DNA from: Nepenthes gracilis
Taxonomy: Eukaryota > Streptophyta > Magnoliopsida > Caryophyllales > Nepenthaceae
Direction of reading: 5' to 3'
Length of the DNA stretch: 64,000 nt
NCBI GenBank assembly: GCA_033239525.1
Contig: BSYO01000020.1
Coordinates: forward strand, 7,684,656-7,748,655
A program made the translations under genes and the position numbers. Position 1 is the stretch's first letter; each line of letters opens with the position of its first letter. Below are positions 22,030-34,013 of the stretch, piece by piece. The notes beneath the pieces were generated by a model. It worked only from the letters and a program-made list of their open reading frames with translations, was not told the DNA's origin and searched no databases.

Positions 22030-22918
22030 TCTAATGATTAACATTGCATGCTGGAATGTGAGAGGACTCAATGGGGTAGTGAAAGCCCATGAAGTCCGAA
22101 ATCTCATTAGGACCCATGATTGTTCCATTATTGGTCTGGTTGAAACTAAAGTTGCAGAGATTAACGCGGCCTCTATTTCCGACAGGATTAATCCTCAGTG
22201 GAGATGGTCCATGAACTATTCCACCTCCTCTGTTGGGAGAATCTGGGTGGGATGGGACCCTTTGAAGGTGGATGTTAAAGTTACTTCCACATGACCAGGC
22301 TATCCATACCGATGTGTCTTTCCTTGGAGACAACGCTCATTGCATCCTGTCCTTCGTGTATGGTGCTAACCTTGAGGGTCCTAGAAAACTCCTATGGCAA
22401 AGTCTTAGGAGCCAGTCGGGCCTCTCAAGCGATGTTCCTTGGGCTGTCCTGGGCGACTTCAATGTTATTCGTTCGGCAACAGAGGCCCTGGGAGGATCCT
22501 GGCACCATAAAAGTGCCACCGACATCAATGAATGCTTTAGAGATTGTGACCTTGAAGATGTCAGTCATGAAGGCCAATTTTTCACCTAGAACGATGGTCG
22601 TGACCCTATTACTCGTATTTATCGGAAATTAGATAGAGTGGTCGCGAACGGTCCGTGGTTTGATCTTTTTAGAAGATCTAAAACAGTTTTCCCGCCAGCT
22701 AGATTATCTGATCACTCCCCATGCATTCTGCTTCCTACTGGCTGGGTTGCTCGAAACCGTGGCATGTTCCGGTTTAATAATTTTCTTACAAATTCCCCTA
22801 AGTTCCTTCCTTTGGTCAAGGAAGCTTGGAAGTCTGAAAGTGATGGTACTCCGATGTTTAAGCTGGTGTCTTCTCTTAAAAAAGTGAAGAGTGCGCTCAA
22901 AACTCTTAACGTCCAAAA
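22030..22918 (+). pseudogene. LINE ORF2 endonuclease domain fragment inside an LTR
   Basis: Apurinic/apyrimidinic-type endonuclease of a plant L1-like retrotransposon, which nicks target DNA. From the ATG at 22034 it reads MINIACWNVRGLNG and IIGLVETKV (catalytic Asn and Glu). After a frameshift near 22280 come CILSFVYGAN, WAVLGDFNVIRS (catalytic Asp/Asn), a stop at about 22588, then YRKLDRVVANGPW and LSDHSPCILL (the terminal Asp-His). It ends just after the domain (VKSALKTLN), where beta LTR sequence resumes. No reverse transcriptase, poly(A) or target duplication is visible, so this is not a normal LINE insertion. Confidence 0.9.
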
Positions 22919-24874
22919 CAGCCCTGACACTGTTCACCCGAGACCGAAGGTGGAATATGCATGTTGTCACCTTCGTAAAATGATGATATGATCCTAGAAT
23001 ATGAATCCCCGTATCCCAATTGTACGTATATATCGAACGGATGCCGAATCCCGCAAGATTTGACCCGTTCGTGGCATCCGGGAGCCTTGAAAGAATTTCG
23101 TAATTGTTTATCCGAAATGGAAGGGGAAGTTGCATGCTTCCATCACCGTGATAAGTAAATGGAACCCAAATGTGAAATCTCGTGAACGAATTGTGCGTAC
23201 GTGTCCACCGGACATCCGATCCCTTAAGTATCAAACTGTTCATGGCGTCTGATGTTCAAAAGGAAATCCGATATTGTGTACCCAAAATGAATTGAGAATC
23301 GTGTATGTTATTCCCTCATAATTGTTGTGAAAATAACATTTAACTGATTAAACGTAAATGTAAGCTCCGAAATGTGTATCCGTGTGCTGGAGGCAAGGGA
23401 TGAGTCCTGGAGGTTCCAAAGTGATATGTGATCATCGGAGGTAAGAATCTAATCTCTCTCGTGAACTTGGATGACTTGTTGTGGATTAAGGGAATTGAGC
23501 CCCACAGATTGTGATTGAGGAAAATGAGTCCCATTGGATATTGTGAACCGTGGCGTGAATGGAAGGGAATCCACATTGAGCTTGTGATGATGTAATCTCC
23601 CGGTTGGAGATGATTGTGATGGGAATGAGATTTCCCGAGATGTGATTGTGTGTGGCAAATGTGGGTTTCCCTCTCCAAGTGTTGAACCTAATCTTGAAAC
23701 TAGGACCCTGAGTCGTATGGGTAGTATTCTTTAGTATACCATGTCCATCGCAGTGTGAACCCGAGGAATACTTGGCCACGTATTCCCGCCGCTCGTGGGA
23801 GCCGGTAATGTCTGTGGTACGCTTTAGGAAACTACTGTGGAAGAACGAGGATTATCCTAGACCCCGAGGGTGTGGGGTGTGTCTGTCAACGATACATATT
23901 GAGATGTAGTTGTCTGTGATGATTGTTGCATGGATGCAACCGAGGGTCGTGTGCTACCGACCTAAAATTGTAGCCGTGGCTTTAGAATGTGTAGCGAACA
24001 CATTCCTATCCTCATTCTCTCGCATCGTTGGCTAGTACGGTCTACTAGTCGGGGTCCACAAAGATGATGTAATAATGAAAATGAATAATGCTCAAGACAT
24101 GAACCGCGAAAATGTGTGAACCAAGTGATTTAAGATGGAACCGTGTGAATCCCGTGATTCAAGATGTAATCATGAGAATCATAGGAATCAAGTAATTCCA
24201 GTTGTTTCCTATTCTTTCTCCTGTTTCTTGATTATGGAGAATATGTGTTTCCCTCCCCTGTTTCAGTTCTTGAATATACCTTGGAGAATTGTTTATGATT
24301 ACATTTGCTGAACTGTTAGCTCACTCTTGCAGTTGTTGTTTTTCCTTTCAGATGAGAACACTTAGCCGACGCCGGATTTGTTAGAGCAAGGAGAGGCTTG
24401 CTAAATGTGATTGACTGGACGGCGTGTGATCGGAAGATTGGGACATAGAGTTGGATCGGATGGCCACTCAGGGTTGAGCGTGGCTCATTATTGTTATTTT
24501 TGTGATTTGTTTATGTTTCCGCATTTATGATGATTTAGTGATGCTTCCGCGTCTGTATATATATGTTTTGAGTTTGGTTTCATTAGATGACATCTCTCTA
24601 GATCCAGTATAGTAGATAGGAGTACTGTATTGGAGCCATGGATGATATGGCAGATATGTGATCCTGTGTGGTGTGTTGTAGGCTGTGTGTAAGCCTTTTG
24701 ATAGATGTGTGCTTGTACAGGGGGATTTTTGAACATGTTGTATTTTTGTTTTTCGTCCAGTTGCAGAGGAAACTCTGCTGGATTTTCTGTAGAGTCCATA
24801 GTTTAATTATGGGCTTAGGGTGGTGTTGCCATTGACGGAGGTTATTCGATGGAGAATAATCTGGACCGTCACAG

Positions 24875-24887
24875 TTGGTATCAGAGA
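24875..24887 (+). other. beta-1 primer-binding site
   Basis: TTGGTATCAGAGA two bases after the LTR end, complementary to initiator tRNA-Met. Confidence 0.9.
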
Positions 24888-25960
24888 AAAAGAGAGATGC
24901 CTTAGGTTTGATTTGAATCGTATGCGGAAGCTTAGGTTAGATTAAGATTGATCGATTAAGTGAATAAATGTATGTGAGGATTGAGTTAGTTCGGGTAGTT
25001 TTGGTTACCCCAATCCTAATGATTTAGGCTAGCCCTAAGTTAAGAGTGACTTAATGCAAAATGTCTCGGTCTCAAGAAGTATCAATAGTGGCTCCTTGTT
25101 GGGGACTACTAATGTTGTGGTTGGTTGTAGGGAAGAGTGAAAGATGGTGTGTCAAGATACCTTATTGTTGGAATTTGACCGGCATTGATTGGGTCCTTGA
25201 ACTAATAAGTGTTGATTCGAGGCCTAGGGTAATTAATCTCGGTTTGAGGTTTAAGATTGATCGGCTTTTGGTTGAAGTCCTTGGATTGGTATTTTGCTTT
25301 GAAGGGTTGCCAGGTCAACCTAGAGAGTGTGATGAATTGGGTGGAGTTAAGATCGAGCATATGAAGCTCTAGGTTGGAAATTCATGAAGTGTCTGGACGT
25401 CTGGATAGTCCAGATCCTTTTGAGATTGAGATGTGGATTTTGAAGTTTAAGATATCGTTGCGGTGACCCCATGTCTGATAGAAGACATGGCGTGCTGCCC
25501 CACGATGGGTAGGAAGAGAGTTGATCTGGGGTGGCTGACGTGAGAAAGATCTTGGGTCTCGAGGATTAGGAAATATGGTCCCATGTGTTTGGGAGGTTTC
25601 TTGAATTGATTTTGTGTCGATGAGACTCTTGGGGGCGTGTCTCAATAGTGGATAGTCTGATCGCGAGATCTAATGATGTCTTTAGCCATGGACATGCGGT
25701 GAAAAGGCTCGGTGTTTTTATATTGGAGTCCTAAGGTATGAACTCAAACTAAAAGTGTTAATGTCACCTGTCGTGGTAGGAGGAAAGGTTCTTGGGTTTA
25801 GTATTGTGATATGATGTCGTTTTGGGGATTCCGAACCCATGTCGCGATTGTGTCTTGAAATTGTGTATTGGGGAGGACCTAGGCTTGGCAGTAATGACAA
25901 GGGCGACTTAGTATTCGGAAGGGCAAAGGAAATATGGCAGCGGCTATTCATGGATGAATC
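24888..25960 (+). pseudogene. beta-1 internal leader, no recognisable protein
   Basis: The first ~150 bp (ATGCCTTAGGTTTGATTTGA onward) match the leader after the delta primer-binding site. A 103-codon frame from 25061 (MSRSQEVSIVAP) sits where gag should begin, but it shows no capsid motif. The rest shares scattered blocks with the delta internal region and is otherwise unreadable. Confidence 0.5.
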
Positions 25961-26695
25961 TTGGACGAATGCTTTTCCGAAGATTGTACTCTCTGTGGGA
26001 GGAAGCATTCGGAGCAAGCTTGTTGCAAGGCATCGGGAGCATGCTTTAGATGTGGACAGTAGGGCCACCTGGTTAAAGACTGTCCATTACCTCCGAGGTT
26101 AGAAGGAAAGAAGCCTAATGTCACAGCTAAGGCCTTCGTGGTGACTGTTTAAGACTCGGAGGCATCCCTGAACATTATGGAAGGTACCTTCTCTATCTGT
26201 GGAGTTTCTGCTTCTATATTTTTTGATTCAGGGTCCATCCACTCTTTTATTTTTCCACAATTTGCATGTTGTATTGTATCTGTCCCGTGTGTTTTGGATT
26301 ATGTATTATCTGTGTCAACTCTCACTAGATCTTCTATGGTTATTGATGTTGTGTATCCTGGATGTGTGGTTGAGGTGAATGAGAAATGTTGGATTATGGA
26401 TTTGGTGTTATTGAACATGGCTGATTTTAATGTAATTTTGGGGATGGACTGACTAGCTAAATATTATGCCAGTATTGACTATTTTCTAAAAAGGATTTGA
26501 TTTGATATTCCTGGGATGGGACCCTTTATCTTTCAAGGTATTAGGAAGTAGGAGGTGCCTGTGTTAATTTTTATTTTACATGTTAAGCATTTGATGAAAA
26601 GTGGGTGTAAAGCTTACCTGGCATATGCCTGCACCACTGTGAGTCATAGTGTGCTGGCTAACGATATCCTTGTTGTTTGTGATTTTGAGGTTATC
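25961..26695 (+). pseudogene. gamma nucleocapsid and protease, first part
   Basis: From about 25985 the frame reads CTLCGRKHSEQAC, then CFRCGQ-stop-GHLVKDCP: a CCHC zinc knuckle with a stop inside, which binds genomic RNA when intact. After another stop, MEGTFSICGVSASIFFDSGS (26177 onward) holds the protease active-site DSG, followed by VILGMD near 26450 and its stop. A linker with LVVCDFEV is cut at 26695 by the alpha-3 solo LTR and continues at 28937. Confidence 0.85.
26691..26695 (+). repeat. alpha-3 left target-site duplication TTATC
   Basis: Identical to 28932-28936. Joining across the LTR restores the PR-RT linker frame CDFEVI-FPEELPGLPPHW. Confidence 0.95.
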
Positions 26696-27065
26696 TGTGA
26701 GGTTCCCGAAACAAAAATAGAATTAACACGAGGCTAGGAATATCTCTCTAAATAATATTAGAATATTGGATTAGTAAATAGAAGAACTTGGTAAAAATCT
26801 GAGGACTTTTAATGATGAAAACGCCACCCGAAGCTCCCCCGCTCGCCACATGCTCGATTCCGCTCGAGCCTAGAAACCAGGAACTCCGCCGCCTGACGCG
26901 CGCTCGAAGCCCGCTCGAGCGAACTTTCCAGAACCCTCTGGAAAGCTCTGGCGCTCGATAAGCGCTCGAGCTCCGCTCGAGCGAAATTTCCAGAATCTTC
27001 CAGAGCCTTCCAGAACCGACCGCCGCTCGCTGCTCGCTCGACGGGCGCTCGAGCGGCCCGATGCC

Positions 27066-27073
27066 TATAAATA
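27066..27073 (+). promoter_or_regulatory. TATA box of alpha-3 LTR
   Basis: TATAAATA right after the GC-rich GCTCGAG block; transcription would start near 27100. Confidence 0.72.
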
Positions 27074-27245
27074 GGCAACCAGCCAGCGGGCAGCCAGCGC
27101 GGGGAGAGGAAGGGAGAAAGGAAGAGAGAGAAAGAGAGAGGGAAAGAGAGAGGAGGAGCCACGTGAAGAAGAAGGAAGGAAATGGAGACTTTCGAGTCCG
27201 ATCCTGAGACTCAAGCTAGTTGGAGAAAATATGGAGCACATCGAG

Positions 27246-28522
27246 GCAAGTGTTCTCATACTCACTATTTGTTATACTGTGATTATTAATAGTATTATCG
27301 TGCCCACCCAAACTATGAAAATAAATATGCATCACCACCTCCCAAATATGTGTACATATCGACCGGGCATCCGAATCACAAGAATTGACCCGTTGGCGGC
27401 GCCCGGGACCTCTAAAATACCCCATGTTACTGTTCACCCGAGGTGAAAAACTAAATTGGCATACATAATCCTAAGAAATGAATCACCACATCCCGACCAT
27501 GCATACATAATAGCCGGATAATCGATCTCATGAAATTCTATCCGTTCACAATGACCGGATCCCTTAAACGAAATGTTATTCCGGTTCACATGAAGTAAAT
27601 GGAAAATATGCATCCCCTTGTTATGAAAGCTATGACTAATGAGCATTTGAAATCGTAAGATTCAGAAACGGGCTCCGGAGGACCCCAATGTGATTGGCTC
27701 AGCAACGGTAAGGAATTCCAATTCCTCTTGAATACTGTTAATCATGCTTAAAAGTTGAATTACGATCAATGCTAAAGTCTCCAAGTGAAGATGAGAACAA
27801 ATGGGAAAATGGAACGGAAGGAAGTCCACAATGGATATGTGATTGATGAAACCTCCCGTATGGCGGGAGATATGATATATGAGATACCTCCCGTGTGGCG
27901 GGAGACATGATGTATGAGATACGGTGGACTTTTCTTCAAAGGAATTATGGAAAAGAGAATCATGAAACTAGGACCATGGACTCTTAGACGGGTAGTATTC
28001 TCTGGTTTGACACGTCCATCACGATATAAACCCGAAGAATACTTGGGCCACATATTCGCTGCTTGTGTGTGGGTGGTGTCCGTGTCACGCCAGGATACTA
28101 TTGTGGAAGAACGAGGACTGCCCAGTACCTTCGGGAATGGGGCGATACGATATGGCACGATGTGATGTGCACGACCCCGGAGGGTCGTTAAAGATAATCC
28201 CTCACGGCCTTAGATCATGAGGAGTATCATGATCCTTTCCTCATTCTCTCGCATCGTTTGTTATACGACCTACTAGCCCTGGTCCGCAAAGATTGAAGTA
28301 AATAAGAAAACATGACTCAAACGGCAATTAATCGATGCAAAACATGGTAAACGGCAAATCGATACTTCTAAATGTTCCCTCCCTCTCATATCGCATGATA
28401 TTTCAAATACATGGTTGCTCTTCTCCATTGTCAAGTTATATTCTGCACAGTTTGATAGTGACATATGATTATACTTGCTGAGCGATAAGCTCACTCTTGC
28501 TATCTGTTGTTTTTCCTCCCAG
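27246..28522 (+). other. putative intron inside alpha-3 LTR
   Basis: Donor-like GAG|GCAAGTGT, a branch-like CTCAC at 28490-28494, a run TGTTGTTTTTCCTCCC, and CAG ending at 28522, 28 bases after the branch A. All parts have counterparts in the other LTR families. Inferred from sequence; no RNA evidence. Confidence 0.5.
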
Positions 28523-28936
28523 ATGAAAGCATTTAGATAGAACAAGGAAAGGCTTGCTTGGCGGGACTAGACAGACAAGTGCAGCAAAGATTTGAACATC
28601 GAATTTGATATGAACAGCCACTCAGGGTTAGGTATGGTTTATGGTTTTATGCTTCCGCAAGTTCATGGTATCATAGTATGCTTCCGTTTTTTATTTTAAA
28701 TTTCGAGGTTTGGGTTATTAGATGGCATCTCTCTAGATCTAATATAGTAAAGTCAGAATACTGTATTGAAGCCATGAATAATATGGCAAATTTGAGATCC
28801 TGTGAGAAGAATGCTTGTGCAGAGCCAATTTAAAACAAATTGTATATCGGTTTTTCGTCCAGTAACCTTTGGGCATTAACGATGTTTTATTGACGGAGGG
28901 TTATTTAAGAAAAATAACCTGGTTCGTCACATTATC

Positions 28937-29838
28937 TTTCCGGAGGAATTACCTGGATTACCTCCACACTGGAAAATTGAGTTTGAGATTACAATCATTT
29001 TTGGAGTCAGCCCGATTTCTAAGGCCTCTTATCGTATGGCCCCAGTTGAATTGAAAGGCCTGAAGTTACAGTTATAGAAATTGTTAGATAAGGGCTTTAT
29101 CAAATCGAGTGTATCTTCTTAGGGAGCACCGGTATTAATTGTGAGGAAGAAAGATGGGTCTTTGCGGCTATGTGTTGATTACCATGAGCTTAACAAAATC
29201 AGAATTAAGAATAAGTATCCATTGCCACGTATTGATAATTTATTTGATCAATTGTAAGGATTTCGAGTGTTCTCAAAGATTAATTTGAGGTCTGGTTATT
29301 ATCAGTTGAGAATCAAGCCAGAAGATATGGCAAAGACTGCACTTTGGACGTGTTATGGCCACTATGAGTTCCTTGTTATGCTTTTTGGCCTTACAAATGC
29401 CCTTGCTACTTTTATGGATATGATAAATAGGGTGTTCAGGCCGTATCTAGATAAATTTGTGGTAATTTTTATTGATAACATCCTAATATATTCAAAGGAC
29501 TATGAGGAGCATAAAACTCACCTAATGATGGTATTTCAAGTGCTCCATGAGAAAAAATTATATGCTAAGCTGAGTAAATGTGAGTTCTGGCTAGAGAAGG
29601 TGATGTTTTTGGGACATGTATTTTTGACGGTGGTATTTTTATGGATTCAAAGTAGATGGAGGCTGTTAAAAACTGGAGTAGGGCAATGTCTGTGACTGAG
29701 GTTAAGAGCTTTCTTGACATGACAGGCTATTACAAGCATTTTGTAGAGAATTTCTCACAGATTGTTATGCCGCTGACTCAACTACTGAAAAATAAGGCCA
29801 AGTTTGAATGGTCCGAGGAATGTAATTTGAGTTTTTAG
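28937..29838 (+). pseudogene. gamma reverse transcriptase, broken
   Basis: Begins with the PR-RT linker (ELPGLPPHWKIEFEI, SKASYRMAPVELKG). RT boxes follow in order: [55 protein letters not shown] and [15 protein letters not shown], then [18 protein letters not shown]. Catalytic residues are altered: the first Asp of the IDLxSGYxQ box is Asn (KINL), and the FIDD motif is FIDN. Stops are scattered and a frameshift lies near 29640. Confidence 0.9.
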
Positions 29839-30278
29839 GAGTTAAAGGATCGCTTGACTACCACCCCGGTATTGATTATCTTGGGGGTTCTGGCGGTTTT
29901 AATGTATACTGTGATGCCTCTAAGGTGGGTTTGAATTATGTATTAATACAGCACAGTAAAGTTGTAGCATATGGGTCTAGACAACTGAAAGTGCATGAAA
30001 GAAACTACCCGACCCATGATCTGGTGCTAGCTGCTATTGTATTTGCTTTGAAAATTTGGAGACATTATTTATATGGTGAGAAATTTCTTGTATATTCTGA
30101 TCATAAAAGTTTGAAATATCTGTTTTCACAAAAAGAACTTAATATGAGGCAAATGAGGTGGCTTGATTTCTTAAAAGACTATGACTGTGAAATACAATAT
30201 AATCCTGGAAAGACTAATGTAGTTGCAGATGCATTAAGCCGTCGATCGGGATATGTAGCTAAGTTACAAACCGAGTAG
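29839..30278 (+). pseudogene. gamma RNase H domain
   Basis: [18 protein letters not shown] (catalytic Asp), [40 protein letters not shown] and the C-terminal [16 protein letters not shown] stop precedes the first motif near 29838. The last 117 codons are open. Confidence 0.9.
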
Positions 30279-31812
30279 ATGGAAATGTTGGATTATCTGA
30301 AGCAATATGATATTCAAAGTTATGCTCGAGATGATAGGATACTCCTATCTTATCTTCAAATCTAACCGAAGGTGATTAATGAGGTAAAGGAGAAACAAGT
30401 AAATGACTCGTTCCTTGTAGATATTGTGAGTGATCTAAATAGATTCTCGAGTTGATTTTAATGTCTAGACTGATGGAGCATTGAGGTTCAAATATCAATT
30501 ATGTGTACCAGATAATAGGAAAATGAAGGAAAAGATCTTGAAGGAAGTTCACCGGTCTTGGTATACAATCCATCCTTGGGCGAATAAAATGTATCAAGAT
30601 CTAAAGAAAACTTTATGGTGGAGGAATATGAAGAGGGATAATATGGCTTATGCAGAGAAATGACTTATATGTCAGCAATTAAAAGTTGAAAGGAGGAAGC
30701 CTTCTGGATTGTTACAGCCGATGCCGATCCCAAGCTGGAAATGGTAAAATGTTACTATGGATTTTGTATCTAGTTTGCCAAGGAGTTCCAGGAACCATGA
30801 TGCTATTTGGGTTATAGTTGATCGGCTGATGACATCAGCTCATTTCTTGGCAATTAAGACAACATATTCCCGTGATAGACTGGCCCAATATATGTAAATG
30901 AAATTGTGAGACTTCATGGAATACCGCCTCGATTGTGTCTGATAGGGATCCCTGTTTTGTCTTGAGGTTTTTCGAAAGCTTGCATAGAGAGTTGGGTACG
31001 GAGTTGAAGTTCAGTATTGCATGTCACCCTCAGATTGATAGACAATCAGAGCATACATTTAGATTCTTAAGGTTATATTGAGGGCCTCAGTGTTGGAAAT
31101 AAAGGGGACTTGGGACACTTATATGGCACTAGCTAAATTTACTTATAATAATAATTATCAGGCTAGCATCGACATGACACTTTTTGAGGCTTTGTATGAG
31201 GGGAAGTGCAGATCGCTGATTCATTGGGAGGAGACCGGAGATAAGAGGATTTTGAATCCTGAAATCATGAAAGAAACAGTGGAGAAAATTAAACTGATTC
31301 ATGATAATCTAAAAGTTGCTCAAAGTAGGCAGAAAAGCTATGCGGATAGGAGGAGGACAGAATTGAGCTTTTAGGTAGGAGATTTTGTCTTTCTAAAAGT
31401 TTCACCGTCAAAGGGATTATTTAGGTTTGGAGTAAAAGGAAAATTGAAGCCGCAGTTCATAGGTTCATTTGAGATTCTAGAGAGGATCGGGGAGGTAGCT
31501 TACCGGTTGGCACTACCACCTAGTCTGGCAAACGTACATGATGTATTTTATGTATCGATACTTCGGAAGAATGTCCAGATCCTGCACACGTGATTGAGTA
31601 TGAGCCCTTGACCATTGATAAGGATTTATCATATGTCAAGGAGCCGATACAAATTCTGGATCGAAAGGATCGAAGGTTACATACTAAAATCATTCCCTGG
31701 TGAAAGTGCTCTGGAGGAATCATTCACTGGAGGATGCCACCTAGGAGCACGAAGAGAAAATCTGAAGTAAATATCCTTACTTGTTTTCTTGAGGTATGTA
31801 GATCTGTTTAAT
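30279..31812 (+). pseudogene. gamma integrase and chromodomain remnant
   Basis: Zinc-finger region VHRSWYTIHPWANKMYQDLK then LWWRNMKRD. The first Cys region reads AYAEK-stop, with the second Cys kept in LICQQL. The core has MDFVSSLPRS and VIVDRL; the second Asp region is shifted and the glutamate region decayed (QSEHTFR). Later motifs are IHWEETGDKR, VAQSRQKSYADRR and [20 protein letters not shown]. The chromodomain ends as EPIQILDRKDRR followed by a stop. At least six frame breaks. Confidence 0.87.
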
Positions 31813-31830
31813 TTCAAGGATGAAATTTTC

Positions 31831-31845
31831 TTAAGTGGGGGAGGG
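31831..31845 (+). other. gamma polypurine tract
   Basis: TTAAGTGGGGGAGGG directly before the TGTGAGATTCG start of the 3' LTR. Confidence 0.92.
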
Positions 31846-34008
31846 TGTGAGATTCGATCCCGGAGCAAGATAATTATAAAATAATTATGTGATTGAAAAT
31901 CATTTTAAGGCTTAAATATAGTGAAAAAATTAATACTGAAGCAAAATGAGTTGAAATAGGCTAAGGAGCACAGGGCACCTGACTATCACTCAATCACACC
32001 TCAAGCAGAAAAATACAAACGCACTGCTCGAGGATTGCCCGAGTCAAGATGGGAGTGGGAAACAGCTGCAATGATTGGCGCTCGACTAGCGCTCGAGCAC
32101 CAACCCAGGAGTAAAAATGTGAAAGTACCACTTGATGACCGCTCAACTGGCACTCAAGTGCCAGTCATGTGACCCGCATGTGACCTCTTTTCCCTTCGTG
32201 TTTTAAAGGGATGCTCGGGGTTTTGGCTCCTTCATTTCAGTAGAATGAAGCTAGAGCACGAGAGAAAAGGAAGAGGAAGGGGAGGGAAGAGAAAAGAAAA
32301 GAGGGAAAATCTTCCGTCCAATTTCAATCAGAGTAAGAATAACTGTAAACCGAGCTCAGGCAAGTATACTTCAGACTTTATTTATCATTTTTACAGTATT
32401 TTAATATCTCAAATATTATATTTATGCTTTAAATCCATGATTCTGCATGTTTACTGTAAATAATGGTTGTTTCTCCTGATTAATCGGACGGATTTCATAT
32501 TTATTGGTATGTACTATAATATATTCCTCTGATTTCATGTAAATACATGTATTCGGTGTTGGTTTATCATTCGGAAGGTTTGGCAAAACCATAAGCATGA
32601 AAATGAAGGGATTTAACTATTTTAATCCAAAATTTCTAATATGTAAAAGTTGATCTGTAACAAGATAATGTCCATGATGTGATTTATGTCTAAAAAATTT
32701 ATAAAGATTTATACTATTAAATTACTATGGATTTTTGAAGCAAATCTAAAGGGTTAACTGTGAAATTTCTAACTGACTTCAGAAACCTAATCATTTATAG
32801 TTAAGAAATAAGAAGAAAAATATTTTTGATCCTATTAATTAGGATGCGGGATTGATATACAGTCAGGTGAGGTTCTCCGGCATGTATTAGAGTGTTATGG
32901 TGGTAATCGAAGATAACTCTGTTTATGGAGTTACACATGGTTCGCCCTTTCTTAGGGCGCTAACCTAAAGGGTAGTTACTGTTATTGGTTGGCATCACTG
33001 TACTGAATCCCACGAGAAGGGATAACTATTACTGGCCTTGAATTGTGTAGAATGAATACAATATATTCTCGATTATTAACCCCCTCTACTAGTAGGGTCT
33101 ACTAGTTGGGTCTTTTGTTGATAGAAAAGCGAGATTTTCTATAATTCATAGGTTTTGTATCGGTTTCTAACTTCTAATTTATATTGACCGATTGATGATT
33201 TTTGAAGCCTTAGTATTATCGAATCATGCTTTTCTCATAATTTATGTATATGTTTCTATTCCCTGGCATTTCTATGATTTTCTACATTTACATTCTACTA
33301 TTGTTTCTGTAATTACTGTCTTATCACATTTATGCTTTATATGCAATTGTATCCATTTTACTGTATTATGTTCTGCGTGAAAGTTTTACTACATGTTTGC
33401 ATGTACCTTGCTGGATTTTGGCTGACTATTTTACTATTTTTTCCTCCAAATGAGACGGTAGAGCTAATTTTAGATGAGAAAGAATAGTTAAAGTCTTGCC
33501 TAAAGAACTTTGGAGAGTAGAAGTATTTTTGAGATCTTGAAAAGAGACAGTTAAATTATAAATACCTGATTATGTATATGGATCTTATGTGTATATGGAT
33601 TTTGTATATGAAATGCATGTCATGTATGTGATGAAATAGGGATTATGCTTCCACAGGTATATAGTTTAGCTTCTGCTATATGTTTTTTGGATTCTCTATA
33701 TGTCCTAGATGACATCTCTATTCCAAACTGTTAGTATAGAAGATAGGAAATATGAAATGTAAGCTGTATAGAATTATATGGTGTTTGTGATCCTATGTCT
33801 GTGATGAGAGTACCTGTTGGTGGATATGACGATGTTATTCTGTATATTTGCAGGTTGTAAGTAGGATTTGTATATTAATTCAGCCTGATTTTAGGAAAAA
33901 CTCTGACCATTTTTCTTTAGAACTTTAGGTTGTTAATTGGGCTTCGGTTTCTATTTTTTATAATGACGAAAATTTATAAGGACAAAAAAAAAAAACCATT
34001 CTGTCACA
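31846..34008 (+). repeat. gamma 3' LTR
   Basis: TGTGAGATTCGATCC to CTGTCACA, matching the 5' LTR throughout with many substitutions and a ~40-bp block (about 32805-32850) not obvious in the other copy. Followed by TSD GTTAA at 34009-34013. Confidence 0.92.
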
Positions 34009-34013
34009 GTTAA
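34009..34013 (+). repeat. gamma right target-site duplication GTTAA
   Basis: Matches 18365-18369 exactly. Confidence 0.93.

Larger units (their letters stand above)
21292..24873 (+). repeat. beta-1 5' LTR with captured LINE segment
   Basis: Starts TGTGAGGTTCC and ends GACCGTCACA. It aligns with the beta-2 solo LTR except for two blocks: a promoter segment of about 180 bp present here (about 21415-21590), and about 890 bp of LINE endonuclease sequence (22030-22918). It has GCTCGAG motifs, a TATA box at 21540-21547, a donor-like AG|GCAAGT with the intron side from 21697, and an acceptor-like TTTCCTTTCAG ending at 24351. Confidence 0.88.
21292..25960 (+). mobile_element. beta-1: LTR plus partial internal region, inside gamma gag
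   Basis: Starts with an LTR (21292-24873), followed by a primer-binding site and about 1.1 kb of non-coding internal sequence. Gamma nucleocapsid coding is picked up again before 25985, so the right boundary is approximate. No second beta LTR is present, so its target duplication cannot be checked. The element has been shortened by a deletion. Confidence 0.7.
26696..28931 (+). mobile_element. alpha-3 solo LTR
   Basis: 2236 bp, TGTGAGGTTCCCG to GGTTCGTCACA, perfect TTATC duplications, no internal region. Same family as the alpha-2 LTRs (2208-2237 bp) but in plus orientation. U3 has a dense GCTCGAGC cluster (26835-27060), then a TATA box (27066-27073), a donor-like GAG|GCAAGT, and an acceptor-like TTTTTCCTCCCAG preceded by GCTCACTC. 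Confidence 0.95.
18370..34008 (+). mobile_element. gamma: full-length Ty3/gypsy element, decayed, with two nested insertions
   Basis: LTRs at 18370-20462 and 31846-34008, tRNA-Met primer-binding site, gag, nucleocapsid, protease, RT, RNase H, integrase and polypurine tract in the normal order, bounded by GTTAA duplications. Beta-1 interrupts gag at 21292 and the alpha-3 solo LTR interrupts the PR-RT linker at 26696. Every domain has stops or frameshifts and the two LTRs differ visibly, so it is older than alpha-2. Confidence 0.92.

Noticed and set aside
22704..23243. 179-codon minus-strand frame in the beta-1 LTR
   Set aside because: Crosses the LINE/LTR junction and is antisense to the endonuclease segment; no recognisable domain.
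25839..26102. 87-codon plus-strand frame just before the gamma protease
   Set aside because: It is the wrong frame of the nucleocapsid; the CCHC knuckle is read in another frame with a stop.
27914..28165. Short frames repeated in every alpha LTR (also at 39200-39475, 48654-48929, 55493-55768)
   Set aside because: Conserved only because the LTRs are near-identical; frame lengths vary and carry frameshifts, with no domain, so not evidence of a gene.
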